DNA of 64,000 nt, from positions 53,565 to 117,564 of the forward strand of contig VWZX01008950.1 in the NCBI GenBank assembly GCA_013399015.1. The letters run 5' to 3'. This DNA comes from Galbula dea. Its lineage: Eukaryota; Chordata; Aves; Piciformes; Galbulidae. The notes below the pieces were generated by a model. That model was not told where the DNA came from and did no database searches. It was given only the letters and a program-made list of their open reading frames with translations. The stretch's first letter is position 1. The number at the start of each line of letters is the position of its first letter. Below, one piece after another: positions 25,301 to 36,790 of this stretch. A program made the position numbers and the translations under genes.

Positions 25301-25617
25301 CTTACAATTAAGATGTCTTACCTGATTGCTATCAGTTTATCACAGCTATTAGCTTAATTATAGCTATCTAACTGAGGAAGTTAGATACATGCACAAACAG
25401 GAGAAAGAAATCTGAGGCGTTATAAAACTTTGAAAAAAATTCAAAATAAACCTAAGAATTTACTGGAAAAAAATTTGTTAAGATTATGTAATCTTTGATT
25501 CTCTTTACCACAATTCCATTGTCTTTTTTCTTATAACATCCCATGGAAACATCCTCGTCCCACATGACAGTCAGGCTGTGCTCAAGTGAAAATATTACTT
25601 CAGTGGTCCCACTATCA
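22331..25617. other. unique noncoding, AT-rich
   Basis: No intact gene is visible. One minus-strand LINE-like remnant (23873-24100) is listed separately. Phrases such as GGCTATGTCTAC (23038) and TTGTCTACACTGCC (24609) resemble the ends of old DNA-transposon fragments known in sauropsids, but each is too short to call. Confidence 0.5.
23873..24100 (-). pseudogene. possible LINE endonuclease-RT linker remnant
   Basis: A 75-codon minus-strand frame reads A-A-V-R-E-A near its start, then VPWWNKRI, and later LMEYKDSKSYRAERK. The order Ala-rich helix, PWWN, basic region, then a charged helix ending in R-x-x-R-K matches the linker between endonuclease and reverse transcriptase in many LINE proteins (typically PWWNEEC, then a Lys/Arg-rich helix). 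The rest of the protein is absent and the composition is AT-rich, so this would be a very old relic. The match rests on one strong motif and could be chance. The frame opens on GTG, so the start has no meaning. Confidence 0.33.
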
Positions 25618-26100
25618 CACAGAATCACAGAATCATTACCGTTGGAAAGGACCCTCAAGATCATCTAGTCCAACCGATAGCCCTACACTACTCTTATCCC
25701 TAAATCATCCCCTGAAGAAACACATCTACCCTCTTCTTAAAAACCTCCAGGGATGGGGACTCCACCACCACCCTGGGCAGCCTATTCCAATATCTCACCA
25801 CTCTTTCAGTAAAGAAATTCTTCCTAATATCTAATCTAAACCTACCCTGGCTCAGCTTAAGCCCATTCCCTCTAGTCCTGTCACTAATCACAAGGGAGAA
25901 GAGGCCAACATCTGCCTCCCCAGAATGACCTTTCAAGTAGCTGAAGAGAGCGATAAGGTCTCCCCTCAGCCTCCTCTTCTCCAGGCTAAACAACCCCAAC
26001 TCCCTAAGCCTCTCCTCATAAGGCCTGTTCTCCAGACACCTGACTAGCTTAGTTGCCCTTCTCTGCACCCTCTCTAGTAGCTCAATGTCCTTCCTAAACT

Positions 26101-26282
26101 NNNNNNNNNNNNNNNNNNNNNNNNNNNNNNNNNNNNNNNNNNNNNNNNNNNNNNNNNNNNNNNNNNNNNNNNNNNNNNNNNNNNNNNNNNNNNNNNNNNN
26201 NNNNNNNNNNNNNNNNNNNNNNNNNNNNNNNNNNNNNNNNNNNNNNNNNNNNNNNNNNNNNNNNNNNNNNNNNNNNNNNNNN
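26101..26282. other. assembly gap (182 N)
   Basis: A run of 182 unknown bases lies inside a CR1. Frames drawn through it are meaningless. Confidence 0.99.
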
Positions 26283-26713
26283 TGTGCTCATCCAAGCCAC
26301 GAGCAGCCAGCTTCTCTAGGAGAATGCTGTGGGAAACTGTGTCAAATGCCTTGCTAAAGTCAAGGTAGACAACATCCACAGCCCTTCCTTCATCTAATAA
26401 GCTAGTTACCCCCTCATAGAAGGAGATCAGGTTAGTCAAACAGGACCTGCCTTTTGTGAAGCCATGCTGACTGGACCCGATCCCCCGGCTGCTCTGCAAG
26501 TGCCACAAAAGTGTACTCAGGATGATCTGCTCCATCAGTTTTCCTGGCATAGAAGTCAGACTGACAGGCCTGTAATTTCCTGGATCATCCTTCCTTCCCT
26601 TCTTATATATGGGGGTAACATTGGCTGATTTCCAGTCTGCTGGTACCTCCCCAGTCAGCCAGGACTTTTGAAAAATGATGGAAAGTGGCTTGGTGAGCAC
26701 CTCCGCCAGCTCT
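26283..26713 (-). pseudogene. CR1 reverse transcriptase N-terminal part
   Basis: This open minus-strand segment reads the RT fingers and palm: ELAEVLTKPLSIIFQKSW, EVPADWKSANVTPIYKKG, NYRPVSLTS, GKLMEQIIL, QHGFTKGRSCLTNLISFY, then AVDVVYLDFSKAFDTV with the motif A aspartate. No stop or frameshift interrupts these roughly 140 codons, which suggests a fairly young copy. It enters the N gap just after GLDEH, before the FADD box, so catalytic competence cannot be judged. The 5' end of the ORF, with endonuclease, is missing. Confidence 0.88.
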
Positions 26714-27303
26714 TGTATGAGTAGAGTAGAAAGAAGAGTAGAAAGGGAATTAATCATGTCAGAGCACACATGATCCAAGGGAGCTTCTGTCTTAAATTAA
26801 AAACTTGCTGATAAAGGATATTCCAGTGTAATAAATCATGAAGATCAGAATAGAATCAGCAAAACTCCCAAAGGACAAAATAACTGAAATATTGACTCAT
26901 ATTAAATTTCTCTCAAAATTCACCAGTGCTCCTCTCCATTAAGAGAGCTGATGGGTTGTTAATTGTTAGAAAATATTCTAGGCAAATTTATAAGGCCCTA
27001 AGGCATTAAGCCAAATGTATGTACTAAGCTCATCAGTAGAAGTAGTCTGGAATTATTAGAATTACTGAGATAATAATGCTTTCTGACAGTACTGAATTCA
27101 AGGTAGGAAAGATCCTACCCAAACAGAATGAATTTTCAAAGGGATTTCATAATACAGAGAATTCTATAATAAAATGGCAAAACATTTTAGCATAGATGGA
27201 TGTGAAATGCCATACCTCCAAAATGGGAAACCTAATTTTATGTAACAGAAGGCTCTAAGCTGGTGAACACTACTCAGAAAATAAACCTTGTGCAGAAGGT
27301 GAA
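26714..27303. other. unique noncoding
   Basis: AT-rich sequence between a CR1 and an ancient CR1. Nothing else was recognised, apart from a short repeat GAGTAGA/AGAGTAGAAAG at 26717-26745. Confidence 0.5.
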
Positions 27304-27640
27304 AGAATATTAGACGCCATCCAGGAAGGAATACAGGACAAAAGAGTAAACAGGAGCATCCTAGAGTTGTACATCAACTTTCATCTTGAACGTCTCTTCA
27401 GTTTTGGTATTTCCATCTCAAGACGATTATACTAAAAGTAGGATATGCTCAAAGAAAGTAACAGTGATGATCACAGATATGAAATTGTTAATGTTTGTGG
27501 AGTGGGTAGGCTAGAGTACTGCCATTTAGATGACTCAAGTAGGAAGAGAGCAGTCTAGAAGACTGTGATTTATTTTCCACCTTTAATAAAAACACTAGAA
27601 GATGTTGCATGAATCCAAGAAGCAACATGAAAACCATGTT
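27304..27640 (+). mobile_element. ancient amniote CR1 fragment, sense
   Basis: The sequence follows, with heavy divergence, the old CR1 form common in turtles and crocodilians: a GAATATTAGACGCCAT block (GGATACTAGGCGCCAT), AGGAAGGAATACAGGACAAA (AGGAAAGGAATACTGAACAA), CATCTTGAACGT, CATCTCAAGACGAT (CATCTCAAAAAGGACAT), GATCACAGATATG (GATCAGGGATATG) and a TTATTTTCCACC segment. All landmarks are in the right order over about 300 bases. No frame survives. This insertion is much older than the octamer-tailed avian CR1s around it. Confidence 0.8.
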
Positions 27641-28380
27641 GAAGGATGTGAATCCTTACACAGGATCTAACTATGCCATGAAACTCCTTACTATGTGTTA
27701 CTATGAATATTGAAAAACTGTAAAAGCAATTAGATAAATGTGTATAATAACTGTATAATAAAAAAAAATATCAAGGAGTATTTACGCATAGATAGCAGCT
27801 CTGGCTCAAGAAATTCCTAAGCTGAAAATCACTGGTGATTGGAAGAGAGTCACTGTATTTTTTTGTCCTAGTGCTGTTTCCAAGTTTCTGTTTATTGTCC
27901 ACTCCTGAAAACAGGATTCAGGGCTTGTGACACATATGGTGTGAATTGATATGATTACATTTATGTGCTAATGTCCCAGTAAAGGTAGAATATGCAATAT
28001 TTCTTAAATTATTTTGCGCTCATTTATTATAAAAAAATATTACTTACAATATCACAGTCTGTAATGAATCCTATTCTTTCTATTTAACCTCAGTTTCCTT
28101 CATAAGCTGAATGGATGTCGCAATTAAAGAAAAAATAGTATATGATAATGTAGTTTATCCCATAATTCGCCATATTTTGCACCTATCAAGGATAACAAGT
28201 TATTAGCTTTTGAGTTATTTTGATTATTACCAAGAATTAGCTTTTGAATGTTTAATCTAATACTCTTCTAATAACAATATTTTTCATTTGTAATTATAAA
28301 GTACATAAATATCTCTATGAGGGAAAGAAAAAAGTGAAGGGAAAAGCAATAGTGAGACAAAAGCGTTCTTACTTGGTATC
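27641..28380. other. unique noncoding, AT-rich
   Basis: No gene or clear repeat. It could include the eroded 3' end of the ancient CR1 upstream. Confidence 0.5.
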
Positions 28381-29262
28381 ATGGAAGTGATGGTAAGGCA
28401 CATGCAAGACAAAGAAGTGATTCGAAGAAGCCAACGTGGATTCACTAAGGGCAAGTCATGCCTGACCAACCTGATAGACTTCTATGATGGAGTGACTGCA
28501 ACAGTTGATGAAGGAAGACCGACTGATATCATCTACTTGGACTTTAGTAAAGCCTTTGATACAGTTCTGCATGACATCCTTATCTCAAAATTGAAGAGAT
28601 ATGGATTTGATGGGTGGACCATCCAATGGATAAGAAATTGGCTGGATGGACGCAGAGAGTTGTGGTCAATGGCTCCTTGTCTAGGTGGAGGCCGGTGACG
28701 AGTGGTGTCCCTCAGGGTTCTGTCTTGGGACCAGTGCTCTTCAATGTCTTATTAATACTAATGACTTGGACAGAGGTATTGAGTGCACCCTCAGCAAGTT
28801 CGTGGACGACACCAAGCTGAGTGGTGTGGTTGACACGTCAGAGGGGAGAGATGCCATCCAGAGGGACCTGGACAGGCTTGAAAAATGGGCCTGTGAGAAT
28901 CAAATGAAATTCAACAAGTNCTTTCAGTACCTGAAAGGGGATTATAAGGCAGAAGGAGACACTTTTCTCCTTGTCTGATTGCAACAGGACACGAGGGAAT
29001 GGCTACAAGCCGAAGAAGGGGAAATTTAGGCTGGAGATTAGAGGGGGGTTCTTTACCCAAAGGGTGGCGAGGCACTGGAACAGGTTGCCCGGAGAGGTTG
29101 TGGAGGCCCCATCCCTGGCAGTGTTTAAGGCCAGGCTGGATGTGGCCCTGGATGACCTGGTCTAGTGCATGTGACATCCCTGCCCATGGCAGGGGGTTTG
29201 GAACTATATGCTCTTTAAGGTCCCTTCCAACCTGAGCCATTCTATGATTCTATGATGATTCT
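28381..29262 (+). mobile_element. CR1 LINE, 5'-truncated sense copy, collapsed at a single N
   Basis: The copy starts within the RT domain. Frame 28381-28698 carries QRGFTKGKSCLTNLIDFYDG, then DIIYLDFSKAFDTVLHDI with the motif A aspartate. A frameshift moves SGVPQGSVLGPVLFN to another frame (about 28701-28760), and a third frame carries KFVDDTKLSG, the only active-site box in the window that keeps both aspartates. At 28920 a lone N joins the text FNK directly to the 3' region (CTTTCAGTACCTGAAAGGG), skipping about 500 bases of CR1. The 3' part (28971-29165) keeps a frame through ARHWNRLPGEVVEAPSL. The tail is ATTCTATGATTCTATGAT. Truncation and frameshifts make it nonfunctional. Confidence 0.92.
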
Positions 29263-29793
29263 CTTTGGACAGAAACATTAACAGAATCAGAAGGGTAAAG
29301 TGAGAAAGATAATGAGTTGAGATAAAGACAACTTACTAGGTAAAGCAAAAGCCAAGTGCACAAGCAAAGCAAAATGAAGCATTCTTTCACTTCTTCCCAT
29401 CAGCAGGCAGGTGTTCAGCCACCTCAACATCCCCAGGACAGTACGGCTACATCACGTGTAACAGTTACTTTGGAAGACAAACACCGTCACTCCGTATACG
29501 CTCTGTTTCCTCCTTCTTCCTCCTCAGCTTTATACTGCTGAGCTTGATGTCATATGATCTGCAATATCCTTTTGGGGTCATCTGTCTTGGTTGCATCCCC
29601 TCCCCACTTCTTACGCATCTCCAGCCTAGTCATTGGTTGGGTGAGAAGCAGAAAAGGCCTTGACTCCATGTAACACTTCTCAGCCCCCTTTTGTTATCAG
29701 TAAAAATCCAAAACAGAGCACCATACAAGATACTGCAAAAAAAACCCCAAACCAAACAAAAAAAAAACCTATGTCTTGGCTGAAACCAAGTAA
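29263..29793 (-). mobile_element. ERV LTR, antisense, 3' end truncated
   Basis: On the minus strand it begins near 29793 (TTGGTTTCAGCCAAGAC, cf. the TGTCCTGGTTTCGGCTGGGA start of a common avian ERV LTR). It continues with TTTTGGATTT, then GAGTCAAGGCCTTTTCTGCT, GGGAGGGGATGC, and a promoter region TATAAAGCTGAGG at about 29534-29522. Downstream it reads TGCTTTGCTTGTGCAC, GCTTTTGCTTTACC and TCTTTATCTCAAC, then stops near the tail of the CR1 at 29262. It therefore lacks the last bases of U5 and its CA end. No viral genes are attached. It is the same broad LTR group as the copy at 52755. Confidence 0.8.
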
Positions 29794-32699
29794 GAACTGG
29801 TGTAGTCAGAATATTTTCAAGGACAACTTCATTTTAAACACTGGATTAAAACTTGCAACCTGCTTTTGACAAAATTCCAGTAGATTTTAATAATGCTGGC
29901 AGAAATAGCAGAAATTAATGGATTTTTTCTTCACTGGAAGAAAGGAATGAACTATTTAATAAATATTTTTAAACTAATGGAGATAACATAATTTTAGTCA
30001 GTTGATTTCAAGGGGGTATGCAGATTAAAAATTAGTGGTTACCTAGCCTTTAGGTTTTATCTCAACAACATTACCTTAAACAGAGGTGGTTTATGCCTCC
30101 CAAAAATTCAGAGGCTTTTCTTCCCTAGTAACCTATATATGACCTTGCTTTGGAGACCTTATCATCACCAGTCTTTGTAGCATCATTTGTTTCATTTTAA
30201 AAATCAAATAAGTCTAAATTTATTTAGTGACATTATGCAGTTAACTTAGACATATTTATATCACTACCAGTTACTCAAAGATGTTCAAAAGCTGCTGATT
30301 TTTCTGAAAACTGAAAAATAACAGTCCTATTAACTCTGAGTATAATAAATTATTTTCTCTCTACAGACAGGAGTCTTATTACAGAGAACATCTTATGCTA
30401 TAACCTGAGAAAAACAAGAAGGTAATAAAATAGCTCCACGGCAACCAAGACTTCTTATTTCACCTGAAGCATGTTGAATCTGTACGTAATAAAATGCTTA
30501 GTGAAATAATTTTTCTGAGAATAAATTTCTACTAAAATACGAATACTTTCAGAAATGGGCAGAGGTAAACATATTACATTTGATCAAAAATTCCATGGTG
30601 ACCTATTTTTTCAATTTTCTCCCTTACTTTTGAGAGATTAAATAAGTTCTGTACCTTATTAATGGTTCTTATGCTGATCTGTTCTTTAGTGTCTGTAGAA
30701 GCAAGCTGTTCTGCATGATGCTCCAAAGTGCTATCTGTTCCATTTGGGAAACAAAGTGACACACATCTGACAGATTCTAGCTATTCTCTATTAAAAAGAA
30801 ATAAATAAAATCTAAGTTAAAATGCCTTTTTTTCCCCCACATGAAATATTCTAATAATATTGAATTAATTTTCATATTGAAAAGATGTGAGAGAAATAAG
30901 TATGAGCCCTCAGAGCTGGTAAATGAGGTTAAGGGAAATATTGAAAATAAATATCACAATGTTATATCCAAAAGCATATATTACTAGTCAATATAGAAGT
31001 CATGCTTATTTTAATAATCTTAGTGGAATTCTGTAATTTTCACCAATGAAGAAAGAAAAAAAAGAAGAGTTCAAAAATCTCAGTCAAGTTTTATAATATA
31101 GTTACTTCAAAGGAATAATAACTTTGTTTTCATTTGCTCTTCTATTCTAAGGAAGGACTTGTATTAATGTGGAGACGAAGGGGTTAGTTTAGAGATAGAG
31201 TGCAGGTATCTTCTTAAAGACAATTTTGTCAGAAATAGGCCAATACTCAAGTTAGAAAATAACTAGCATTGATTTTATAAATCTTCTTCAAAAATGTAAA
31301 TGAAATTGCTCTCATTTGTACAAGTGATACAAATTGCTCTAAGAAATTTGGTTCAGTAAACTAAATTCTCTCAGTGAATTGTTCCTAAACAGTAATTTTT
31401 AGCACATATCAAAAACAGACAGGGTATACCTTAAGAAAAATGCATTTCTTTTCTTTAAAGTTTTGAAATAAAATTCTAGTTAGATTTTTGACCAGCACCC
31501 TTTACCATATCTCTAAGTGAATTGTGTGGTAGACTGTCAAATGCTGATTTTTGAACAGAGACTGCCTCAAGTAATATTTAATGGACAAAGACTGCATGTG
31601 ACTAGTGCAGTAATTACTGCTGTGTTCATTACTGTGAAAAAACAAACAAACAATATATATGATTAACTATTACCTGAATATGCCACAGGGTTATCCTCCT
31701 TATTAGAGTACCAAAGTAATTAGCATTTTCACAATAGTTCTTCCAAAGCTGTATGTGAAACAAAATAACAAATGGAATCCTGTTGCTTACAAATTTTTGA
31801 CTACATCATCAGCCTTTAAAATAACAAAAATTAAAGCTCTACTTTGATCTTAGTAGCAGTGCTTTTGGATAGCACAGATACTATTTTCTATAAAGCTATA
31901 CTATGATGGGCAAAGTGGAATATTCCAAATAGCTGTCATTTCCTCCTGTGATTTTTTACTATTTTATTTAAATCTAAATAACTTAGTAATATTAAAGCTG
32001 TTCTGTTACAGTTGTGCCTACAGACAACTTCAATTTATTCACACAATTTGCCTCATACAACAGTTAATATAATGTAAGCCAGACACTCCTGCATTGTTTC
32101 AGTAATGAGCTATTCACTTCTATATTAAAAATCAATTTTAGTGCTCTCTCTTGTATGTCACACTTTTGTTCACACTTATTCTCAAGCCTTATTTTCAGCA
32201 ACATGATCGCTTTTATCTGAGTACAAATCTCAAATGGTATTGGGTTAATAATCTAATTAATTAGTATGTAGAGGGTTTTTTTGAAGTTAGAATACATGAA
32301 TGGTAATTTTTTCTTGATTTAATAATCCTATTCATATTTTGCAAGTCTGTAGTATGAACAAGTTAGTCATTGAATGAAGAAAAGCCTGTAAGACTGTTTT
32401 ATCCTTCTTTCATTACTATTTTGCCAATAATAATGAGATCAATGTTAATACAGTTTTGTAATATTTAATATCTATATTCATACTGTAAAGAACAAAGATC
32501 AGAAGAAAATTCATCCCATACATAGTTCTCTTTCACTTGAATTTTATTAAGGGTTAATTTTGTCATGGCATATCTGAGTGACAGTATAGATTAAAGAAAT
32601 TAAATTTTGTTTGCAAGTATGTTAACATATGAATGATATTTTTCTTGTTAATTTGTGCCCTAGATTTATATTAATGCTTAGAATCCTGTTACCTAAGAC

Positions 32700-32830
32700 A
32701 TTGAAGAGACTTTGGCTTATATGCATATATATACTTATAGCTATTTAAGTATATATTAAATGAATATATATGTAAATGCAAATGTATATATACATTTATA
32801 CACATGTATTTGTACATAAATTGTGTGCAA
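32700..32830. repeat. AT-rich low-complexity patch
   Basis: Clusters of ATATAT, TATATA and TTTAAG make a 130-base patch almost devoid of G and C. Confidence 0.8.
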
Positions 32831-34228
32831 AAGATACGTTCATTCTGTTGCTAGAATTTTTGTTTCTATATTCAATGTATATAATGTAAACATATAAATA
32901 GCTTACATTCATTAAGGCAAATTTAATTTATGTATTAAGAAGATTTAAAAGTGTTGATGAAATTATAACTTTCAAGTTCTGTCTCAAAGCACCTTCCAGT
33001 GAGCAACAGCAGTCCGTGGTTTTCTATATTCTTTGCAACAACATTACGACTGGTTTTTTTCCACTTTATTTTAGAGAGCAACAGGGGTCTATGATGAGGT
33101 TTTATGTCTTGTTTCTTGAAACTCAAGTTTAAGCATGAATAAAAGTATTCGTATGTGAAAAAACTTACAAAACAAAATTGGAAATGTCATTAAAGAGTTT
33201 CAGATTCTTTTGCTTTTTTCAACCAGTCCTTAAATGTTTTTTAAATCTGACTTCTTATCTGAACTTCCATGGAAAGGTAATTATTCTTATCTATAAAGTT
33301 AAGGTCCTTTTAGTTACAATATGCATGGGATTTATGTTATTAAATACTGTAAATTAAAATATTCCAATACCAAATATTCAGCCTGGAATGTCAAATACTT
33401 TGACATTTACCTAGGTATTATTTCCTCTGAAGACTCACAGAAATTATATACATTTCTAAGGAATTCTCCAACTGTGAGTTAATATATAATTTTCCTAAAA
33501 ATATCTTCCTAAACATAGAAGAAACAAAATATTTCATGCACCAATGTTTCTTTGTTCAAACTATAATTTTTTAAGCTGATTGCTTTACAAAAGGTTTTCA
33601 AATTCAGAAGACTTTTTTTCAACAATAACAATGAAAATATCAGTAGAGAATTTTAGGGTTAGCTGTCTATGACTGGGAGTTTTCACCTCAGAACCATTCT
33701 CTTGGCTATAAGCAAGACATGACTTTAAGAAATATTGTTATATTCTGTCTTCTACTCATCAACAAATATTCATCACACAAGCATGTGCTCAGGTTTGTTC
33801 TATTTAGCTCCTGTCCTTATTTATTACTTCAAAGAAGTCTAGACCAAAACACTAAGCCCAAACTACATTGATAGGTGTAAATTTTTTCCCCAAAATATTT
33901 CAGAAAGTGTTGTGCTTGTCAGCTGCTCATTTTTAGTTATGTTTGAATTTCTTCTCAGCTGTTAGTTTAGGTCACTCTTCTGTTTTACAGTGTGCTTTTG
34001 AAAGAAAGCCTATTATCTAAGACTGCACAAGCAATTCAGTGTTACTTCTGTAATCCAGTGTAAAGGTTTTGACTGGGTACTTGGCTGTAAAGAGTGTCTT
34101 ACTTTTAGGGTGAGACACACCTAAACATCTTATAACTTTTCCTGTCTTTGTTTTGATATCTGGCTTCTGATCTCAATATAGAATGCAAAGCTCTATCAGA
34201 TCTTAGTTAATGTGATAGGTTATTTAAT

Positions 34229-34280
34229 GAAACATTTCAGCTAGCTTCTTTGATCCGAAACATTTCAGCTAGCTTCTTTG
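34229..34280. repeat. short tandem duplication, 28-base period
   Basis: GAAACATTTCAGCTAGCTTC with following TTTG occurs at 34229 and again at 34257, separated by ATCC. It is an exact recent duplication. Confidence 0.93.
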
Positions 34281-36689
34281 TGTTGAATTATGGCTTTGTA
34301 ATCCGGTAAAAGCAACAGAAGTTTAAACTCCAGATACACAATTTACAGAAGACAACAGAGTGAAAACCTGTAATAGTCTACAGTTTCAATAACACAGATA
34401 GGCCACATTCATTAAATATTGCATAAAAAATGTTGGTGTACAGTTTTATGAGAATTTTATGAAAACTTTCTGTGTAACATTCTGTTTTAGAATTAAACTT
34501 TTAAAAACAAGTAAGATGAAAATATTCAGAAAGAAAGATCCTCAATTACATTTACCACAAGCTTTATAGAAATAGTAATTATAAAATTAGGTTCATAGTT
34601 ATCTAAGCTTTTTCTTAGTAATTTGGTCTTTAAATAATTCATAGTGCTGTAAAAAATTCATCAGTCTTTGCTTTAAAAGAATTACTTAAGCACTTCTACT
34701 CACACTGTTACATATCTAGTTCCTTTTCCACTAAAATGCAAATTTACTCAACTGCAGGTTGCTCCCACACCACCACTCTTCATGGAGGAAAAAAACAAAA
34801 CATAACTGAAATGCTGTTCAGTTGACTAAACTGATGAATAGGTTTACTCAAGTGCAAGAGTATAAGCTTATTGTCAAGAACTCTATGCAAAAGGCTACAA
34901 AAATAAGCCAATGTAGTGTGAAACAAAACAAATTGATCTGCTCTTTAATGAACAAACCTGCTAACATAGCTTTCAGAAGCAGATAGGACAGATCCTTCCT
35001 GTTACATTATTTTTTCAATTTGGAAGCCTTTCTTCTTCAACACTTGTTAAATTGTCAAGGTGTTTGAAGTTTCATACTCTCTGTGACATCCTTCTCTCAT
35101 TAGTCTGACTGACCACATCTCATGACTAAAGAAACTCTTTCCTAACAAATTGTCAGCATATACACAGGCACATGCATATGTACATCTATTTGAATATACA
35201 CATACACACAAATGCAGAATTATCTTTTTTCCCATTTTTATCACAGATGACAGAGCCATAATTAGTTGGTTATAATCAAATTTTAGATCGTAGGATGTAA
35301 GTCACCAAACTTATCAGAATGCTCAAGTCTGTCATAATTTTTGTTCACTTGTATGAGGTCAAAAGTGAGCTTTCAGAATTAGAGGCCTCAATATTCCCTG
35401 ATAGACCTTTGTGACAGAGGCAGAAGAGCTGGTTCTGAAGTCTCCAAAGACTAAATTCTTTCACCCCAGTCATTCTACAGGAAGAAGGGAAATTCAGAGC
35501 CTGAACTGAACTCTTTGGGTAAAAAAAGAAAAATCTATTCTTGTTAAGTGTTCATAGTTTTCCAGCTTTTGAACAAGGTATAGTTCTTGTATTTCCATAG
35601 GCTGAGATAGCAAGCTGCAGCCTCCTACATTCACATATTCATCAGTCTGTTTTCAGTGACTTCTATATATGAATCAAAGAAGGTGTAAAAAGGACAGATG
35701 TGTTCATATATATTTCGAAAGGTTTTTTAAAAATTGAACATGACATGTTTAAGTGAACAAATGAATGCTGGAGCTACAGTAGATTAAAGTGTTCCAGTAT
35801 TAATCTGGCATGGTCCCTTGTGTTAAAAGAAAGTGATAAAAAAATACTTGGTTGAACATTATATTAAAAATGCTTCAGATAAATTACTTGAGGAAATCTA
35901 ATTGTATTACTTGTCCTGAGAAAATTTGATAAGGTCATTTGGTGCCAAATTACATATTATGTCTAAGCAAAATTAAAGTTTTTGACATAGCGTGGCAGTT
36001 GAGAAATGAAAAGCTCTTTGAAAGAGTTTCCAAACCTCTGGTCAGGAATATTTAGAAAATTATTTAATAAGTCAGGTTTTCTGTGCTGCCCCAGGGATGT
36101 TTTTGGCTCTACCTGAAGCAGCCTTCACTGCAATAATGCTAACACAGCAGTGTGTACTCATGTTGAAATAGGCCCTGTCTATACTAAGGATTTACAGGAT
36201 TAAACTGATTCACTAGAAAATTTTGTGCTTACAAACTATAACTCTGTTAAGATCAGAGCTGGTGGGGTTTTTTTCAGTAAAAAAGATATTTAAAGATAAA
36301 TATGTATTCTGGCACTGATGATATTGAAAACAGATATAAGTTGTTTGGGTTTTTTATCAAAGTTCTACCTGGAAAAAAAAAAAGGCAGATATTCTTAAGA
36401 CATCATTTATTTTATTGTTTTTCAAGAACAAAATATTAGGGCTCTATTTCAGGACATTCACATTCACTTTCTGCATCCACCTGGTAGTATTTCAAGACTT
36501 GATCCTAGGACTGACAGACATTTTGGCTGAATGGAAGATTTAAAAAAAAAAAAAATCTCTTATTACTAAAGCTCCATACTCCATGAATGAACAAACACTA
36601 GCTGCAGCAGAGTCTAAAGTCCAACATCCCAGGGGAAGTGTCTTAGGATAAAGCTAGGAAGGACTCTCATTTTTGCTATGAGACTGTCC

Positions 36690-36790
36690 TACATATTTTA
36701 CAAATATTGAAGGAGAAGCCCTGGAAGACTCAATGAACTTTCCCACCAAATCAAAATATACAGGTATGAAGACATAAGATCCTGGACCTG
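36690..36790 (-). mobile_element. possible MIR, antisense
   Basis: CATATTTTACAAATATTGAA, then AGACTCAATGAACTTTCCCA and AGATCCTGGACC, are in the order and spacing of an antisense MIR (CATTTTACAGATGAGGAA, TAAGTGACTTGCCCA, CCAGATCTCCTGAC). Divergence is high and the CTCAGTTTCC core is not clear. Confidence 0.35.

Larger units (their letters stand above)
25618..26713 (-). mobile_element. CR1 LINE, antisense, interrupted by assembly gap
   Basis: On the minus strand the element runs from the RT N-terminal region (near 26713) to the tail at 25618 (ATTCTGTG octamers, seen as CACAGAATCACAGAAT). The 25700-26068 part encodes the CR1 C-terminus (RRATKLVRCLENR, then LRELGLFSLEKRRLRGDL and VVRYWNRLPR). 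The middle, including the active-site box, lies in the N run 26101-26282. In an intact CR1 the two flanks lie several hundred bases apart, so either the gap size is nominal or the copy has an internal deletion. Homology stops at about 26713; the codons before it are flanking sequence. Confidence 0.92.

Noticed and set aside
26085..26357. Frames crossing the N run
   Set aside because: They consist mostly of unknown residues and arise only because Ns contain no stop codon.
27726..27772. Poly(A)-like run considered as a processed pseudogene tail
   Set aside because: The A run at 27760-27768 is short and no gene-like sequence precedes it; the upstream text is ancient CR1.
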